Assembly: GCF_016808335.1 (NCBI RefSeq)
Contig: NC_053149.1
Location: forward strand, 36,472,118-36,536,117
Direction: 5' to 3'
Length of the DNA stretch: 64,000 nt
Origin: Panicum virgatum
Lineage: Eukaryota; Streptophyta; Magnoliopsida; Poales; Poaceae
In this document: one piece after another, positions 43,001 through 54,022 of the stretch
Layout of the letters: every line of letters begins with the position of its first letter
Position numbering within the stretch: the first letter of the stretch is position 1
Translations under genes and position numbers: made by a program
Notes under the pieces: generated by a model
Databases searched by the model: none
Told to the model about the DNA's origin: nothing
What the model saw: only the letters and a program-made list of their open reading frames with translations

Positions 43001-43594
43001 TCCTTTGATTAGGAGGGTTCCCCGGGTGTTGGTTTGGTTTGGTTCTCAGTAGTTCTTAATTAATTTTGATTAATTACTATGTAACTGGGTTTATGGTAAT
43101 TCATCAACTTGTAGTAATTAGCTTAAAATTTTTTTTTGCCAAGACTTAAAAGCTAATGCAGTTGAGTCAGCCAACCTTGGAGCCTCATAGTTTGTGTTAT
43201 ACTTGTTGAGTACGAGTTGTGTACTCACACTTGCCTCCCCTACTCTTTTCCTCTTGTTCTTTTTGGGATACTCTCTTGCTGTTCAGTTCCTGCCGATGCG
43301 AGGGAGTTCACCTAGAGCTACCAGGAGTACGAGGACTTCTAGGCATTCGTCTCCCAGTCGACATCCCTGTGGTGCCCAGCTTCGACGAGAGTTTACGTAT
43401 ATGCTTTTACGCTTCCGCTGTATCAGACATTTTTTGTCATTCATGTAATAAATAACATTCGTACTTGTTTAATTATATCTTTTTACGTGATATGTGTTGT
43501 GATATATTAGTCATTCTGTTGTATATATGTGTGACTTGATCCTGGCTCGTATATGATTGCTCGGTTTATGTCCTTTTATAAACCGGGTGTTACA
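40047..43594 (+). mobile_element. Element C 3' LTR
   Basis: 3548 bp, TGTAACACTC to GGTGTTACA, followed by the duplicated ttgcg. GC-rich in the 40.3-41.8 kb part; reading frames there match those in the left LTR and are not genes. Confidence 0.92.
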
Positions 43595-43599
43595 TTGCG
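43595..43599. repeat. Target-site duplication of element C, right copy
   Basis: ttgcg, after which element A's protease reading resumes. Confidence 0.9.
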
Positions 43600-46500
43600 C
43601 CGGGGAAGCGAGTCCAACCCCTCGGCCAGATCGACCTACCCGTCTGCTTCGGCACGGCAGCCAACTTCCGCAAGGAGGTGCTCACCTTCGAGGTGGTGGG
43701 GTTTCGGGGGGTATACCACGCCATCCTTGGGCATCCATGCTACACCAAATTCATGGCGATCCCCAACTACACCTACTTCAAGATAAAGATGCTGGGCCCG
43801 AAGGGTGTCATTACCATCGGCTCTTCATTCGAGCACACCTACGAGTGCGACGTCGAGTGCGTCGAGCACGCTGAGGCTCTGGCGTTCGACTAAGCCAGCA
43901 CCGTGCAGCTACAGGAGATGGCCAAGGAGGCCATAGACTCCAAGCAGCGGCACGCGGACAACTTCGAGCCTGCCGAGGGTACCAAGGACGTCCCCCCTCG
44001 ACCCAAGACCACCGACGGCAAGGCGCTGCAGATCAGCGCTACCCTCGACAGCAAATAGGAAGTGGTGCTCGTCGACTTTCTCCGCGCCAAAGCCGACATC
44101 TTCGCGTGGAGCCCCTCGGACATGCCTGGCATCCCGAGGGAGGTTGCCGAGCATTCCCTTGATATCCTGCCGAACTCCAAGCTGGTCAAGCAATGCCTGC
44201 GGCGCTTCGACGAGCTCAAGCGACGGGCGATCGGCGAGGAGGTGCACAAACTTCTAGAGGCCGGATTCATCAAGGAGGTATTCCATCCCAAGTGGTTAGC
44301 TAATCCTGTACTGGTTAAGAAAAAGAGTGAGAAATGGAGGATGTGTGTAGACTACACTAGTTTAAATAAAGTATGTCCTAAGGTTCCCTTTCCGTGGTAT
44401 GATCAAATAGTCGATTCAACTGCGGGATGCAATCTTTTATCCTTTCTTGATGCATATTCCGGTTATCATCAAATCAAAATGAAAGAGTCCGACCAGCTCG
44501 CGACTTCTTTTAGCACACCTTTCGGCATGTACTGCTTCATCATGATGCCCTTTGGCCTTAGAAACGCCGGAGCCACATACCAGCGATGTATGCTCCACGT
44601 GTTTGGAGACCATATCGGGTGAACCGTAGAGGCGTATGTTGACGACATCGTCGTAAAATCCAGGAAGGCGGACGACCTGGTAGCCGATCTCAGGATCGTA
44701 TTCGATTGCCTTAGGCTAAGGGGGTAAAGCTCAACCCCGAGAAGTGCGTGTTCGGAGTCCCTCGAGGCATGCTCTTGGGCTTCATTGTCTCCCAGCGAGG
44801 CATCGAACCCAACCCTGAGAAAGTCTCGGCCATCACTCGGATGGGACCGATCCGAGACCTAAAGGGGGTACAGAAGGTCATGGGTTGCCAGCAGCCCTCA
44901 GCCGCTTTATCTCACGCCTCGGTGAGAAAGGCTTACCTCTGTATCGACTCCTGAGGAAATCCGAATGCTTCTCATGGACCCCCGAGGCCCAAGAGGCCCT
45001 CGACAAACTCAAGGCGTCGCTCACAAGCGCTCCAACCTTAACACCGCCAATGGACAGCAAGCCCCTCTACCTAAACATGGTAGCCACGACTCAGGTCGTC
45101 AGCGCAGCCATCGTTGTGGAACGACAAGAGGAGGGGCACGCTTTGCCCGTCCAAAGGCCGGTGTACTTCATCAGTGAAGTGCTATCCAAAACCAAGACAT
45201 GGTATCCACAGATCCAGAAGCTGCTCTACGTAGTAATCTTGGCTTGGCGCAAGATGCGCCACTACTTCGAGGCTCATCCCGTCACTGTGGTCTCGTCTTT
45301 CCCCATCGGGGAGATAGTCCACAACCGGGAGGTCATGGGTAGGATTGCCAAGTGGTCAATGGAGCTGATGGGAGAGACTCTCACCTACGCCCCTCAAAAG
45401 GCAGTCAAATCCCAGATCTTAGCAAACTTCATTGCCGAGTGGACCGACACTCAGCTGCCCCCACCCCAGATTCAAGCCGAATGCTGGCTCATGTACTTCG
45501 ACGGGTCGGTGCTGAAGACCGGTGCGGGCGCGGGCCTACTATTCATCTCACCCCTCAGAGAGCACATGCTATACATGGTGCACTTGCACTTCCCGGCGTC
45601 GAACAACATGGCGGAGTATGAGGCCCTCCTCAGCGGCCTCCGCATCGCCGTCGAGCTCGGCATCAAGCGCCTCGACGTCCGGGGAGACTCCCAACTCATC
45701 ATCGATCAGGTGATGAAGGAAGCCATCTGCCACAACGAGAAGATGGAGGCGTACTGCAATGCTGTACATCGCCTCGAGGGCAAATTCGATGGGCTCGAGC
45801 TCAACCACATCGTGCGCAAGTACAATGAGGAAGCGGATGAACTGGCTAAGATTGCGTCTGGGCAGACCACCGTTCCCCCGAACGTCTTCCCCCGCGACCT
45901 CACCAAGCCATCCGTCGACTTCAGGAACCCTGCGGAAGCCATTAGAGCAGCACCCGAACCCTCGGGGGCTGCGACCGTCGAGCGAGGACCCCTCGGCGGA
46001 GGGGCCCGAGGCCATGGACATTGATATCAAGACCTCCTCGGCGGACGAGGCTGAAGCAATGGAGATCGATGAGGCCCCGCCTCCGCGAGATTGGCACGCC
46101 CAGTACCTTGACTGGATGATTCGAGGGGTCCTACCCTCGAACCGTGCTCAGGCACGGCGCATCGCTAGGCGGGCCAAGTCCTTCATCTTGATCGATGATG
46201 AACTATACAAGCGCAGTCCCTCGGGCATTCTGCAATGTTGCATCCCTATCCCCGAGGGCAAGGAGCTGATTCGAGACATCCACACTGGCATCTGCGGTCA
46301 CCATGCTGCGCCGCGCACCCTCGTGGGCAACGTGTTTCGGCAGGGCTTCTACTGGCCCACCACGGTCGCCGACGCCACCGACGTCGTGCGGACCTGCGAG
46401 GGCTGCCAGTTTTACGCCCGGAAGTCACACTTCCCGGCTCACGCTATGCAGACCATCCCCATCACATGGCCGTTCGCCGTGTGGGGACTGGACCTCGTTG

Positions 46501-46866
46501 GGCCACTGCAGAAGGCGCTGGGGGCTTCACTCACTTGTTGGTAGCAATCGACAAGTTCTCCAAGTGGATCGAGGCTCGTCCCATCGGCAAGATCAAGTCT
46601 GAGCAGGCCGTGCTGTTCTTCACCGACATAGTCTTCAGATTTGGGGTTCCGAACTCGATCATTACCGACAACGGCACCCAGTTCACGGGCAAGAAATTCT
46701 TGGCGTTCTGCGACAACTACCACATATGCGTGGATTGGTCAGCTGTGGCACACCCACAGACAAATGGCCAAGTGGAGCGTGCCAATGGCATGATTCTTCA
46801 CCAACGCTTGGAACATTCAGCAGCTACGTCGCTTCTATTCTTGAAATTCCAAGCTAGTTGTACATA
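43600..46866 (+). pseudogene. Element A protease end and Pol (RT, two RNases H, truncated integrase)
   Basis: The protease continues directly from 29764 (PGKRVQPLGQIDLPVCFGT, FRGVYHAILGHPCYTKFMAI). RT follows: EVHKLLEAGFIKEVFHPKWL, CVDYTSLNKVCPKVPFP, FGLRNAGATYQRCM, catalytic AYVDDIVVKS at 44632-44661. RNase H (YLNMVATTQVVSAAIVVERQ), second RNase H (LMYFDGSVLKTGAGAGLLF, NNMAEYEALLSG) and integrase (CEGCQFYARKSH, VAIDKFSKWIEARP, IITDNGTQFTGKKF, TNGQVERANGMI) follow. Stops at 43891, 44056 and 44620 and frameshifts near 44720, 44880, 46010 and 46525 break it. After NGMI the sequence jumps to the last codons of integrase (NAWNIQQLRRFYS, another frame), so most of the integrase C-terminus is deleted. 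Confidence 0.9.
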
Positions 46867-47417
46867 GTTTGTACTTGTACTTAAAATTGCCTGAAGCAAT
46901 AAAAAGTATGCTTTACTTATTTATTTTTTGGGAACCTTCCGAACCCTCGGGGGCTCAAATGCGCACGAATGCTGAGCTAGGCTCGGCTTTACCCTCGGCA
47001 AAGCCAAGCCTCCCTCGGGGGCTATTACAGGGGGAACCCCCGAACGTCCCCAAAATCGCCAATGTTTTTTCGAAAAATTTCCGTACCTAAGTTTCTCGTA
47101 TACTTAGAAAAGTAGACGCAAGGCATAAACAACTATGGAATGGGATCAGTTGAGCCGTGGGACCGCCTATGCCTCCGAGATACAGCATCCCCACTCACCT
47201 CCCTATGCCTAAGTTGCTTATGAGCGCAAACTTCCTCGCTGAGACCTATCTAAGGCGCATACGAGAACACATAAATTAAAGTAAAGAAAATGAGGGCTCG
47301 AACGCACAAGGCCTCGATCGGCCACACTATCAATACATATCAACTAGTTTCCTTACCTAGAAATACAGTAACGACAAAATACTAACTCATTTACATGGGC
47401 TCCGAGGCCCAGACTTC
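46867..47417. other. Junction between element A pol and its antisense gene
   Basis: Non-coding. Contains two ccctcgggggct motifs (about 46942 and 47014) and a small inverted repeat, ggcttt...aaagcc (about 46983-47007). This corresponds in position to the hairpin repeats of element B. Confidence 0.5.
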
Positions 47418-50400
47418 CTACAGGTTGCCTTCTCCCCCCCCCCGAGGATCCTCAGTAGCATCGACTTCGGCTAGGGGGAGGACGTCATCCTCAAGCTTCT
47501 TGGACAAGGCAGCGGCGAAGCCCTCGACGACGGCGTCGGCCTCATCCATAGCAGCCGCTGCGGCATCCCTATCGACGCCGGGCGCGACGACGTACCCCGA
47601 CAATACCAGTGCGAGGTCCATGTCATAGTGCGTCGATGCCATGCCAAGGGTCCTCTGAACGCCGAGGCGGAAGGCGCTCTTGATACGCTCGGCCACCCGA
47701 CTGCCCAGCGATCACAGGCGGCTGGCCACCGAGCTACCGGATGAGGCTCCCTCTCCCTCGAGTTCCTGGCACACGGCCTCGGCGACCTGCTCCAGGTCTG
47801 TGTGTTCGGCCTGCGTCGCTGTGAGCATGATCTGGGCGGCTTCCTTCACCGTGGTCTCGTCCGCCACCGCTTTCCTCAGCTCTGAACGAGGGAATGGAGA
47901 TAAGTTGCGGCAAACTAAAATCAAGTTAAACGAAATCTCGGACACTTACCCGCGATAGACCCTTGCGCCTCCTCCAGCTGAGCCCGTGCGGCGTCCAGAA
48001 GCGTGGACAAGGAGGTCTCCTTCAGCTTGAGGGTAGCTTCTGCGTTCCGAACGGCCACCTCCTTCTCCGCAAGAGCTGCGTCCTTCTCCACAAGAGTCGC
48101 AGTGAGCGTGGCGGCGGCCGTTTTCTCGCGTTGGAGCTCGGCCTCCTTGCATTGGAGCTCGGTCTCCTTCGCGTCGAGCACTTGATCCCTCTGCTCCAGC
48201 GCCGCTCTAGCTCGCAACAGCTCGGCCCCATGCGCCACGACCTCCTGGGCCTTCTGGTTAGCAGCGGCTCACTACGCATCGCGCTCGCTGTTGGCTCGGG
48301 CCAGCTCGCGTTCCAGCCCGTGGATCCGCGCCTCCAAGGGAGTCACCTGGTCGGCCCGAGCGTTGGCCTCATTGAGCTGCATGACCAAGGTGGCATTGTA
48401 CGAATCAAGCCAGTGCACCCTGGAGTACAGCCACATCAGCCTATCGCTCTTGTCCCGCGACATGGACAACAGCTGCTATAGATAAAGAAATGTGAGTGGA
48501 AATCATATGCACGAAATCGGAAATAGGCAAACAGGACACTCACACTATTGACATCGCGATTCGCTCGAGAAAAGAGATTCAGAGCCCAGGAGAGGTCCTC
48601 CTCGATCTGGGTCCCGATGGCCATATGTGCTCGCCAGGCATCGCCCTCTTCCCACTCGGCGTGGGTGAAATCCGGGGGGATGATATGCGCTCACCAGTCG
48701 CCACCCTCTTCCCGCTCGGCGTGGGCGAAATATGAGGGGACCCTGGACTGAACAATCGCATAGTTGGCCCCGTGACCGGGCCCCTCGGATGTCCCCACGC
48801 TGAAGACAACCTCGGAGGCTGAGATGAACTCGGCGATCCGGGCTGTGGCGCTAGCCGCGGTGGCTGGGTCGATATCCTCCGAGTCCCCGTACTCTTCGCT
48901 CAGCGGCAGCTCCACCACTGGCACCACATTCTCCGGCGCCGTTTGCGCCATCGCCGCCGCAGCGGCACCCTCGTGCCTGGCCCTCGCGAGCTCTGGGACA
49001 AGGGTCTCTTCCACCACTGGCGCCGCTGGCGCCGACGCCACTGCAATGGGTCTCCCCCTCTTCCTGGCTAGCGGGGTGCTCCGGGGCATCCCCGCCGATC
49101 TCTCCACCTCCTATTCCCGCCCGGGCAGCGTCCTCCGTGACGCCTCGGCCGGCATCGTCCCCGGTTTCCGGCCGAGCGGCGATGTCCGCATCACCACGGC
49201 TGGGCTCGACTTCGACATCCGGCCGAGCAGCGTTCCCCGCGCCGCCCCGACCGACCTCCTCCTCGATGTCGGCCAGAGTGGCCGCCGCAGCGCCGCTCTG
49301 ACCAGCGTCATTCCCGCCCTCCTGCGCTCGGGTCTGCTGGGCAAGCTGGGCCCCCCGAGCCATCGCCTCTCGGAGCTTTGCTGCCTCCGCCTCTAGGTAC
49401 TGGTCCCCCCCCCGATCGAGGGTTGCGGCGCCGAATGCGGCGTCGCACTCGCCCCAATCTTGAGGGCCTTGGTCGGCGCGAGGCGGACCGGGCCCTTGGT
49501 AGTGGCCCTATGGCTGGACAAAGGGGGAGAGAACACCGGAGTCAGCAGGACCGAGAAGTTGAACGAACAAGTACAAAGAATGGATTCAAAACCACTTACT
49601 CCGACAGGGAACTCAGGCTGCGCTTGCCCGTGCCGCTCCTCCGGGCCCGCAGCACGCCGACGCCTCCTGACGACTGGCCTGGGGGCGTCGCCCTCGGGTC
49701 GACCTGACCCCTCGGGGCCGTCTGCCCCGACGTCTCCGTGCCCGCCGCGGACGTCCTGCCACCTGCCGGTGTCCCGGACGCAGGCGTCCGGCCCCCCGCC
49801 ACTGGCGCGGGTGATCTCCCACTCACCGCAGGTGCGTGCAACCTCTGTCCTGTCACCGGCGTGGGTGAATCCCTTCCCGTGGCTGGAATGGGAGACCTCT
49901 GGCCCGTCGCCGACGCGGGCGACCTTCGCCCCGATGCTGGTGTGGGCGACCTCCACTCTGCCCTTGCTGCGAGCGTCACTATAAGCGTTGTTGGCACGAG
50001 CCTCCTCTCGCCCAGCATCATCGTCGAGGCCTCGACACCAGCCCCTCGCTGGGCTGGTGGGGGACTCGTGCCCGTCCCCGCCTCGAAGTCATCTGACTCC
50101 GAGAAATCGACCCCGCCAGTCGAGGAATCCTCCTCCTCGGTGGACTCAGGCGTCGGTGGTGGCGGGATGCCCTCCCTTCTCGCTCTGGCACACGCCTTAT
50201 CGTGCTCCTCCTTCCTCTGCCTCTTCCTGGCAGCCTTCGCATTCGCCTCGTCCTTCCTCTTCTTGTACGCCTGCGCGTGCAGACAGTTCGCTTCGCGGAC
50301 TTTGGGGAGCGGGGGCTTCGAGACATAGCCTTTATGGCTCACTCCCTGCGCGCACGAACCGGATCAAAGACAAAAATAAGGAGAAAGGACGGCACGAAAT

Positions 50401-51336
50401 CGACAATAATCAAAAGCCGGACTCACCAGGCTGTTGTACCCCTCCTTGGGGCGCATCTTGATCTTCCAAAGATCCTCGAGGTTGGAGGGGAAATGTGACA
50501 CCGCACTCTTCGCCCTCAGGGCAGCGGCGTCGAGCGAAAGCAACACACTCGACATACTCGAGCCCTCGGCCGCGGCCTTGGGAGTCAGCTCGAAGATTGC
50601 CAACCTCCTCTCCATGAGGGGAATCACCCTCTATCGGTGAAAATTTGTGATTACGGCAGGCGCCGTCAGCCCCTTCTTCGCCAAGCGTTGCAGCGCATCG
50701 GTGAGCACCTTGAACCTGGGCTGGTGCTCGTGGGTCACCCCCCACTTCCACACGTTCAGTTTCTCCCAGAGCACCTTGTCAGTGAACGCCGGAAGCCGCT
50801 TGTCGTCGTTGCGCAGGTAAAACCACCCTCGGGTCCACCCGGCGTTGTTCGTGGTCATCCTGCAGGGGATGTACAGATTCCCCCTATTCTCGCGCACCTG
50901 GAGCGTGAGGCCACCCGCGCGTGCGTATCTCCTCGCCTATCCCTGGACGTACTCGGTGTAGAGTTCGCCACGGAACAGATGCGCCCATAGGTCCCAGTGC
51001 GCCTCCACCCCCAAAAATCCCTCGCAAACGGCGATGAAGACCGCCGCCTGCGAGATGGAGTTGGGGGCGAAGTTGTGCAGCTCCACCCCATAGAGGTGGC
51101 AAAGTGTGCGGACGAACCTGCCGGTGGGACGCCAAATCTTCGCTTGTGGAGCCGCACGAGGCTCACGATGTATCCGCTAAGGGGTTCGGCTCCCTCTCCT
51201 CCGGCCCCGGGGCGATCCACACCGGCCGCGATGGCTCGGTGTTTGGCAACAAGATCCCCTAGTCGACCAGCGCCCCTAGGACCGCCTCGGTGGCGGTGGA
51301 CTTACTCCATGGTGCCGGCTCCGCGAAATGCGCCAT
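47418..51336 (-). pseudogene. Antisense gene of element A: 'putative gypsy type transposon' domain + low-complexity + coiled coil
   Basis: The - strand reading starts at ATG 51336-51334 (MAHFAEPAPWSKSTATEAVL) and, through several frames, gives VELHNFAPNSISQAAVFIA, CEGFLGVEAHWDLWAHLF, NAGWTRGWFYLRNDDKR and WKWGVTHEHQPRF. This is the PF04195-type domain of plant retrotransposon-associated proteins. Further exons encode a basic segment (YKKRKDEANAKAARKRQRKE), Ser/Pro repeats, an AT-hook-like ARKRGRP (near 49070), a coiled coil (48238-47921; EKDAALAEKEVAVRNAEATL) and a final AALSKKLEDDVLPL. A TAG at 51261-51259, another near 50939 and frameshifts disable it. Splice sites beyond a likely donor near 50428 are not fully resolved. 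Confidence 0.7.
49797..49965. repeat. Degenerate 30-bp minisatellite in the antisense gene of A
   Basis: About five to six imperfect 30-bp units; on the - strand each encodes roughly RSPxPATGxx (SPIPATGRDSPTPVTGQR and similar). Multiples of three keep the frame. Confidence 0.7.
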
Positions 51337-51539
51337 CACTTCAACCGATGGGGAACACGGGGAACAGGCTCGAACGAAGGCTAAGGTGCGCTCGCTCTTC
51401 TCTTCTTCCTCCTCTCACTTCTTGGCTCTGGATGCAGGGGAGACGAAGAAGGCAGGGGAGGCGAAAGCAAATGGCCAGGTGAGCCGAATAGATCCTGTCG
51501 CTGCGGGAAATGGGCGACTACAAAACTACGCGATTGCTT

Positions 51540-52587
51540 GATTGTTGTGCGCTTGATCGGATATGGTCTAGTACACAAAGACTCGAGGATTTAGACTGGT
51601 TCGGGCCTGAAATGCCCTACGTCCAGTACGGGGGTGGTGTTCTTGCTCTATTGCTCTCGAGTCCGGGTCCTCAAAGTTCAGAGGGGAGCTTACAAGTTGG
51701 TCTAGTAGTGTCGAACCCGTGAGAGTCCAACCCTTTCCTACGTGGGGGGCCTTCCCTTTTATAGTCTAAGGTGGGGCCCCTATTTATAGTGATCTAGCAT
51801 TGTGCCTTTGCACCGTCGGGGCGCAAATCGTCCTTGTCAGCCGTCAGGGCCCACTCAGTCGGTCAAGAGTGGGCGAGCTTGATCCTGGCGATCTTCTGGC
51901 GCAAGGAATGATCCTGGCGATCTCCTTGAGCGGTGTGTCCCCCTGGCGCTATCCCATCTTGGCTCAGTCGGGGCGGCGCGACCACCCGGTCGGTCACTCG
52001 GGGGTCTCCTTCGGTCTTGTCTGCCGGAGCCTGGGTTTCTTACCTGGGGGGCTATCTTACATAGCTCTGTCACCAGACGGCGCGCCTGGTGAGGGGTGTC
52101 TTACCGAGGCCTGGCCAGGGGCGTCCGATCATGATCGCTGGTGTAATGGAGTGGCGCGCAAAGGCGACCATCATTACGGCAAGGGGAGGCAGCGTCTGTG
52201 GGCGCCCCCTCCCGTTGTGTCAAGAGGCCCGCGCAAGCGGCACTGTCCCCTTGTCAGGGAAGCCTGCTGGCTTGGCCTGTGGCACAAGATAGTGGGATCC
52301 AGTGCCTTGGGGCTCGCACGGAGGCTATCTTGGCCGGCACACCTGCCAGGGGGAGCGGCGCTGTTGGAGCGCATGTCTCGAGCCACCAGCCCGGCCTTGG
52401 CCCGGGTACCTAGGTCTGGGGGCCGCCACATGTCTGGGAGGTCGGGCTCCTAGACCCGTTCGCTTAGCAGCGAAGGCAGTCCCCCGCGCGGCTTACCGGG
52501 CTGTCCCGTCCTTGGCCCAATAAGTCTACTGGGCCTTGCGTCACATAAGTTGGGCCCGCTAGGGACCCCTGGTTTATTCCCCCGTCA
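51540..52587 (-). other. LTR-like or promoter region in - orientation
   Basis: The - strand reading from 52587 (TGACGGGGGAATAAACCAGG) has a GC-rich U3-like part, a strong TATA (51763-51756) and a CT/AT leader, the layout of an LTR. It directly precedes the antisense gene of A. It could be element D's 3' LTR (D is also on -) or the promoter of A's antisense gene. No partner LTR or target duplication is visible to decide, and both borders are approximate. Confidence 0.4.
51756..51763 (-). promoter_or_regulatory. TATA box upstream of the antisense gene of A
   Basis: TATAAAAG on the - strand (context GACTATAAAAGGGAAGG), about 420 bp upstream of the antisense ATG. Strong match; the transcript it drives is inferred. 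Confidence 0.55.
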
Positions 52588-54017
52588 GAGGCCTCTGAGC
52601 GGTTCTACGATTTTGAAATAATCATGGAGCCGCTGGTCTCGGCTTTGATGGTTCCTGAGCGGGATGTCCCATCCAACTGCTCGCGCTTTCAGCTTTCGGC
52701 GTGCGCAAGGCGAGGCATGACGGGGTCAGGCCCATCTTGATGGCCGGCTGACGGGTCGTGGAATCTCGAGGCCGATCATCACGTCTTATTATTGTACCTC
52801 GGACGTCTCGTTTTCCCCCGCTCGGGGCCGCCTCCCATTGGTGGGTCGTGCAGCGATCGTGCCCCGAGTGGCGTGGCAGTTGCTGGGCGCGTTGGCGCTG
52901 TTTCATCGGCATATTTAAGAGTGAGTTTGAATAGATGAGGGCTCTTGGTGTGCCCCGTTCTGGATGGCCCACTGACTGCTGGGACCGTTGGTGCCTTCGT
53001 TGGCCTATAAATAAGGGGATTGTGGATACATGGTTCCACACAAGTAGACGGATCATGGAGTTCCATTTAGCAATTCTCTTCCTCACACCGCACACCCGTC
53101 CTCCAGATGAGAGTGGGCATGGCTCATTTTTCTGGTGCTAGAAGAATGCTTGCGAACGGCAGGGGATCCTCCTCAGACACGCACCTGCTATTGTGTTCCT
53201 TCCGCTAGTCGTGTGCCGGCGTTGAGGAATCGGGACGCCATGGGGGGAGATTGTGCGAGCTGGACCACCGGTTCCCTTTCCAAGGGGCATGGTAAGCGAC
53301 CATATCTCCCCTGTGGCTCCCTTTGTATTCCTTGGCGCTGGTCCGACCGGGGGATTGGTGCTGCAAGCAGAAGGTGGCGCTCTCGGAGCGCCTGACCTCG
53401 CGTCGGCTTTGGAGTCTCCCCACGTCGTGGCCTCTCGTATCGCCCACTGTTGCAGTTCTTCTGGCGAGGCGTGCCCCGGGGGGTAGGAGGCGGCGAATGC
53501 CCTGGAGAGGACCTTGTGGGTTTTCTTGAGCGTGTCCTCTGCTCCCTCCCTGGGGTGGTCGCTTCCCCAATCCTTTGCAGCTTGGGGGACGAGGCCATAG
53601 CTGGAGAAGGCATTCTTGGAGCGCCTTCCTGCCTTTTTCTTTTGGTTTCCCACCTTGTGAGAGACCTATGGATTTGATCCATTGTATTTTGTGTTTTTCC
53701 TAAGTTGGGATCGAACTGTCCCAGCTCGTTGTAATGGCTTTTGGCCAATCGTCTTAATAAATCCGATGTGGAAGTAAATTTGTTCTGCACGATCAAGCTT
53801 GGTTCCATCGTGTTCGTTGGATGATATTCTGACGCGCACCGCCTTGGGCGGGGGTCATCTTTTTAGCGAGTGACGGGCTCAAAAGAGAACCGTTGTCCTT
53901 GCTTTTGCTCCGTTCATCGTCCTTGGGTTCCGTGGAACTATGGGGTCTGTTGATGCCTGAGAAGAGGCCAGGAGCCGTACGGCTCTGGCGAATACGTAAT
54001 AAGTGACCGGCCCATGG
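52588..54017 (+). other. Possible small transcription unit upstream of solo LTR F
   Basis: A TATA box at 53006 and an AATAAA at 53756-53761 bracket about 750 bp on the + strand, with a possible intron (gtaagc near 53290 to gttgcag near 53455). No intact or recognisable protein is found. MAHFSGARRM at about 53119 starts a short frame ending at a stop. It is likely part of element D's 3' region, perhaps a second decayed antisense gene. Confidence 0.35.
53006..53016 (+). promoter_or_regulatory. TATA box
   Basis: TATAAATAAGG on the + strand, followed about 100 bp later by a short ATG frame. The transcript is inferred. Confidence 0.45.
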
Positions 54018-54022
54018 GGCCC
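54018..54022. repeat. Target-site duplication of solo LTR F, left copy
   Basis: ggccc, repeated at 57960-57964. Confidence 0.85.

Larger units (their letters stand above)
29765..43594 (+). mobile_element. Element C: Tekay-type chromovirus (Ty3/gypsy)
   Basis: A complete element in A's protease region, with duplication ttgcg and long LTRs beginning TGTAACACTC. A Met-tRNA-type primer binding site, one gag-pol frame with a C-terminal chromodomain-like tail, and a polypurine tract place it with Tekay/Del chromoviruses. The left LTR is longer because it contains solo LTR E. Confidence 0.92.
12333..51500 (+). mobile_element. Element A: Tat-lineage Ty3/gypsy retrotransposon, disrupted by nested insertions
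   Basis: A is assembled from pieces separated by insertions with matching target duplications: 5' LTR 12333-12734 plus 26340-27221, gag and protease start 27224-29764, pol 43600-46866, then a 3' region with an antisense gene to about 51.3 kb. Element B interrupts the LTR and element C interrupts the protease region. Tat lineage is supported by the archaeal-type second RNase H before integrase and by the long 3' region with an antisense gene. The 3' LTR (expected TGTCGGGTACC) is not in the window. The right border given here is approximate. Confidence 0.75.

Noticed and set aside
43553..43893. Independent small gene at 43.55-43.89 kb
   Set aside because: The frame is the protease-RT spacer of element A continuing from 29764 after element C.
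51540..54022. Element A 3' LTR expected after its antisense gene
   Set aside because: No sequence like TGTCGGGTACCATGATTAGG or the A LTR end was found on either strand here.
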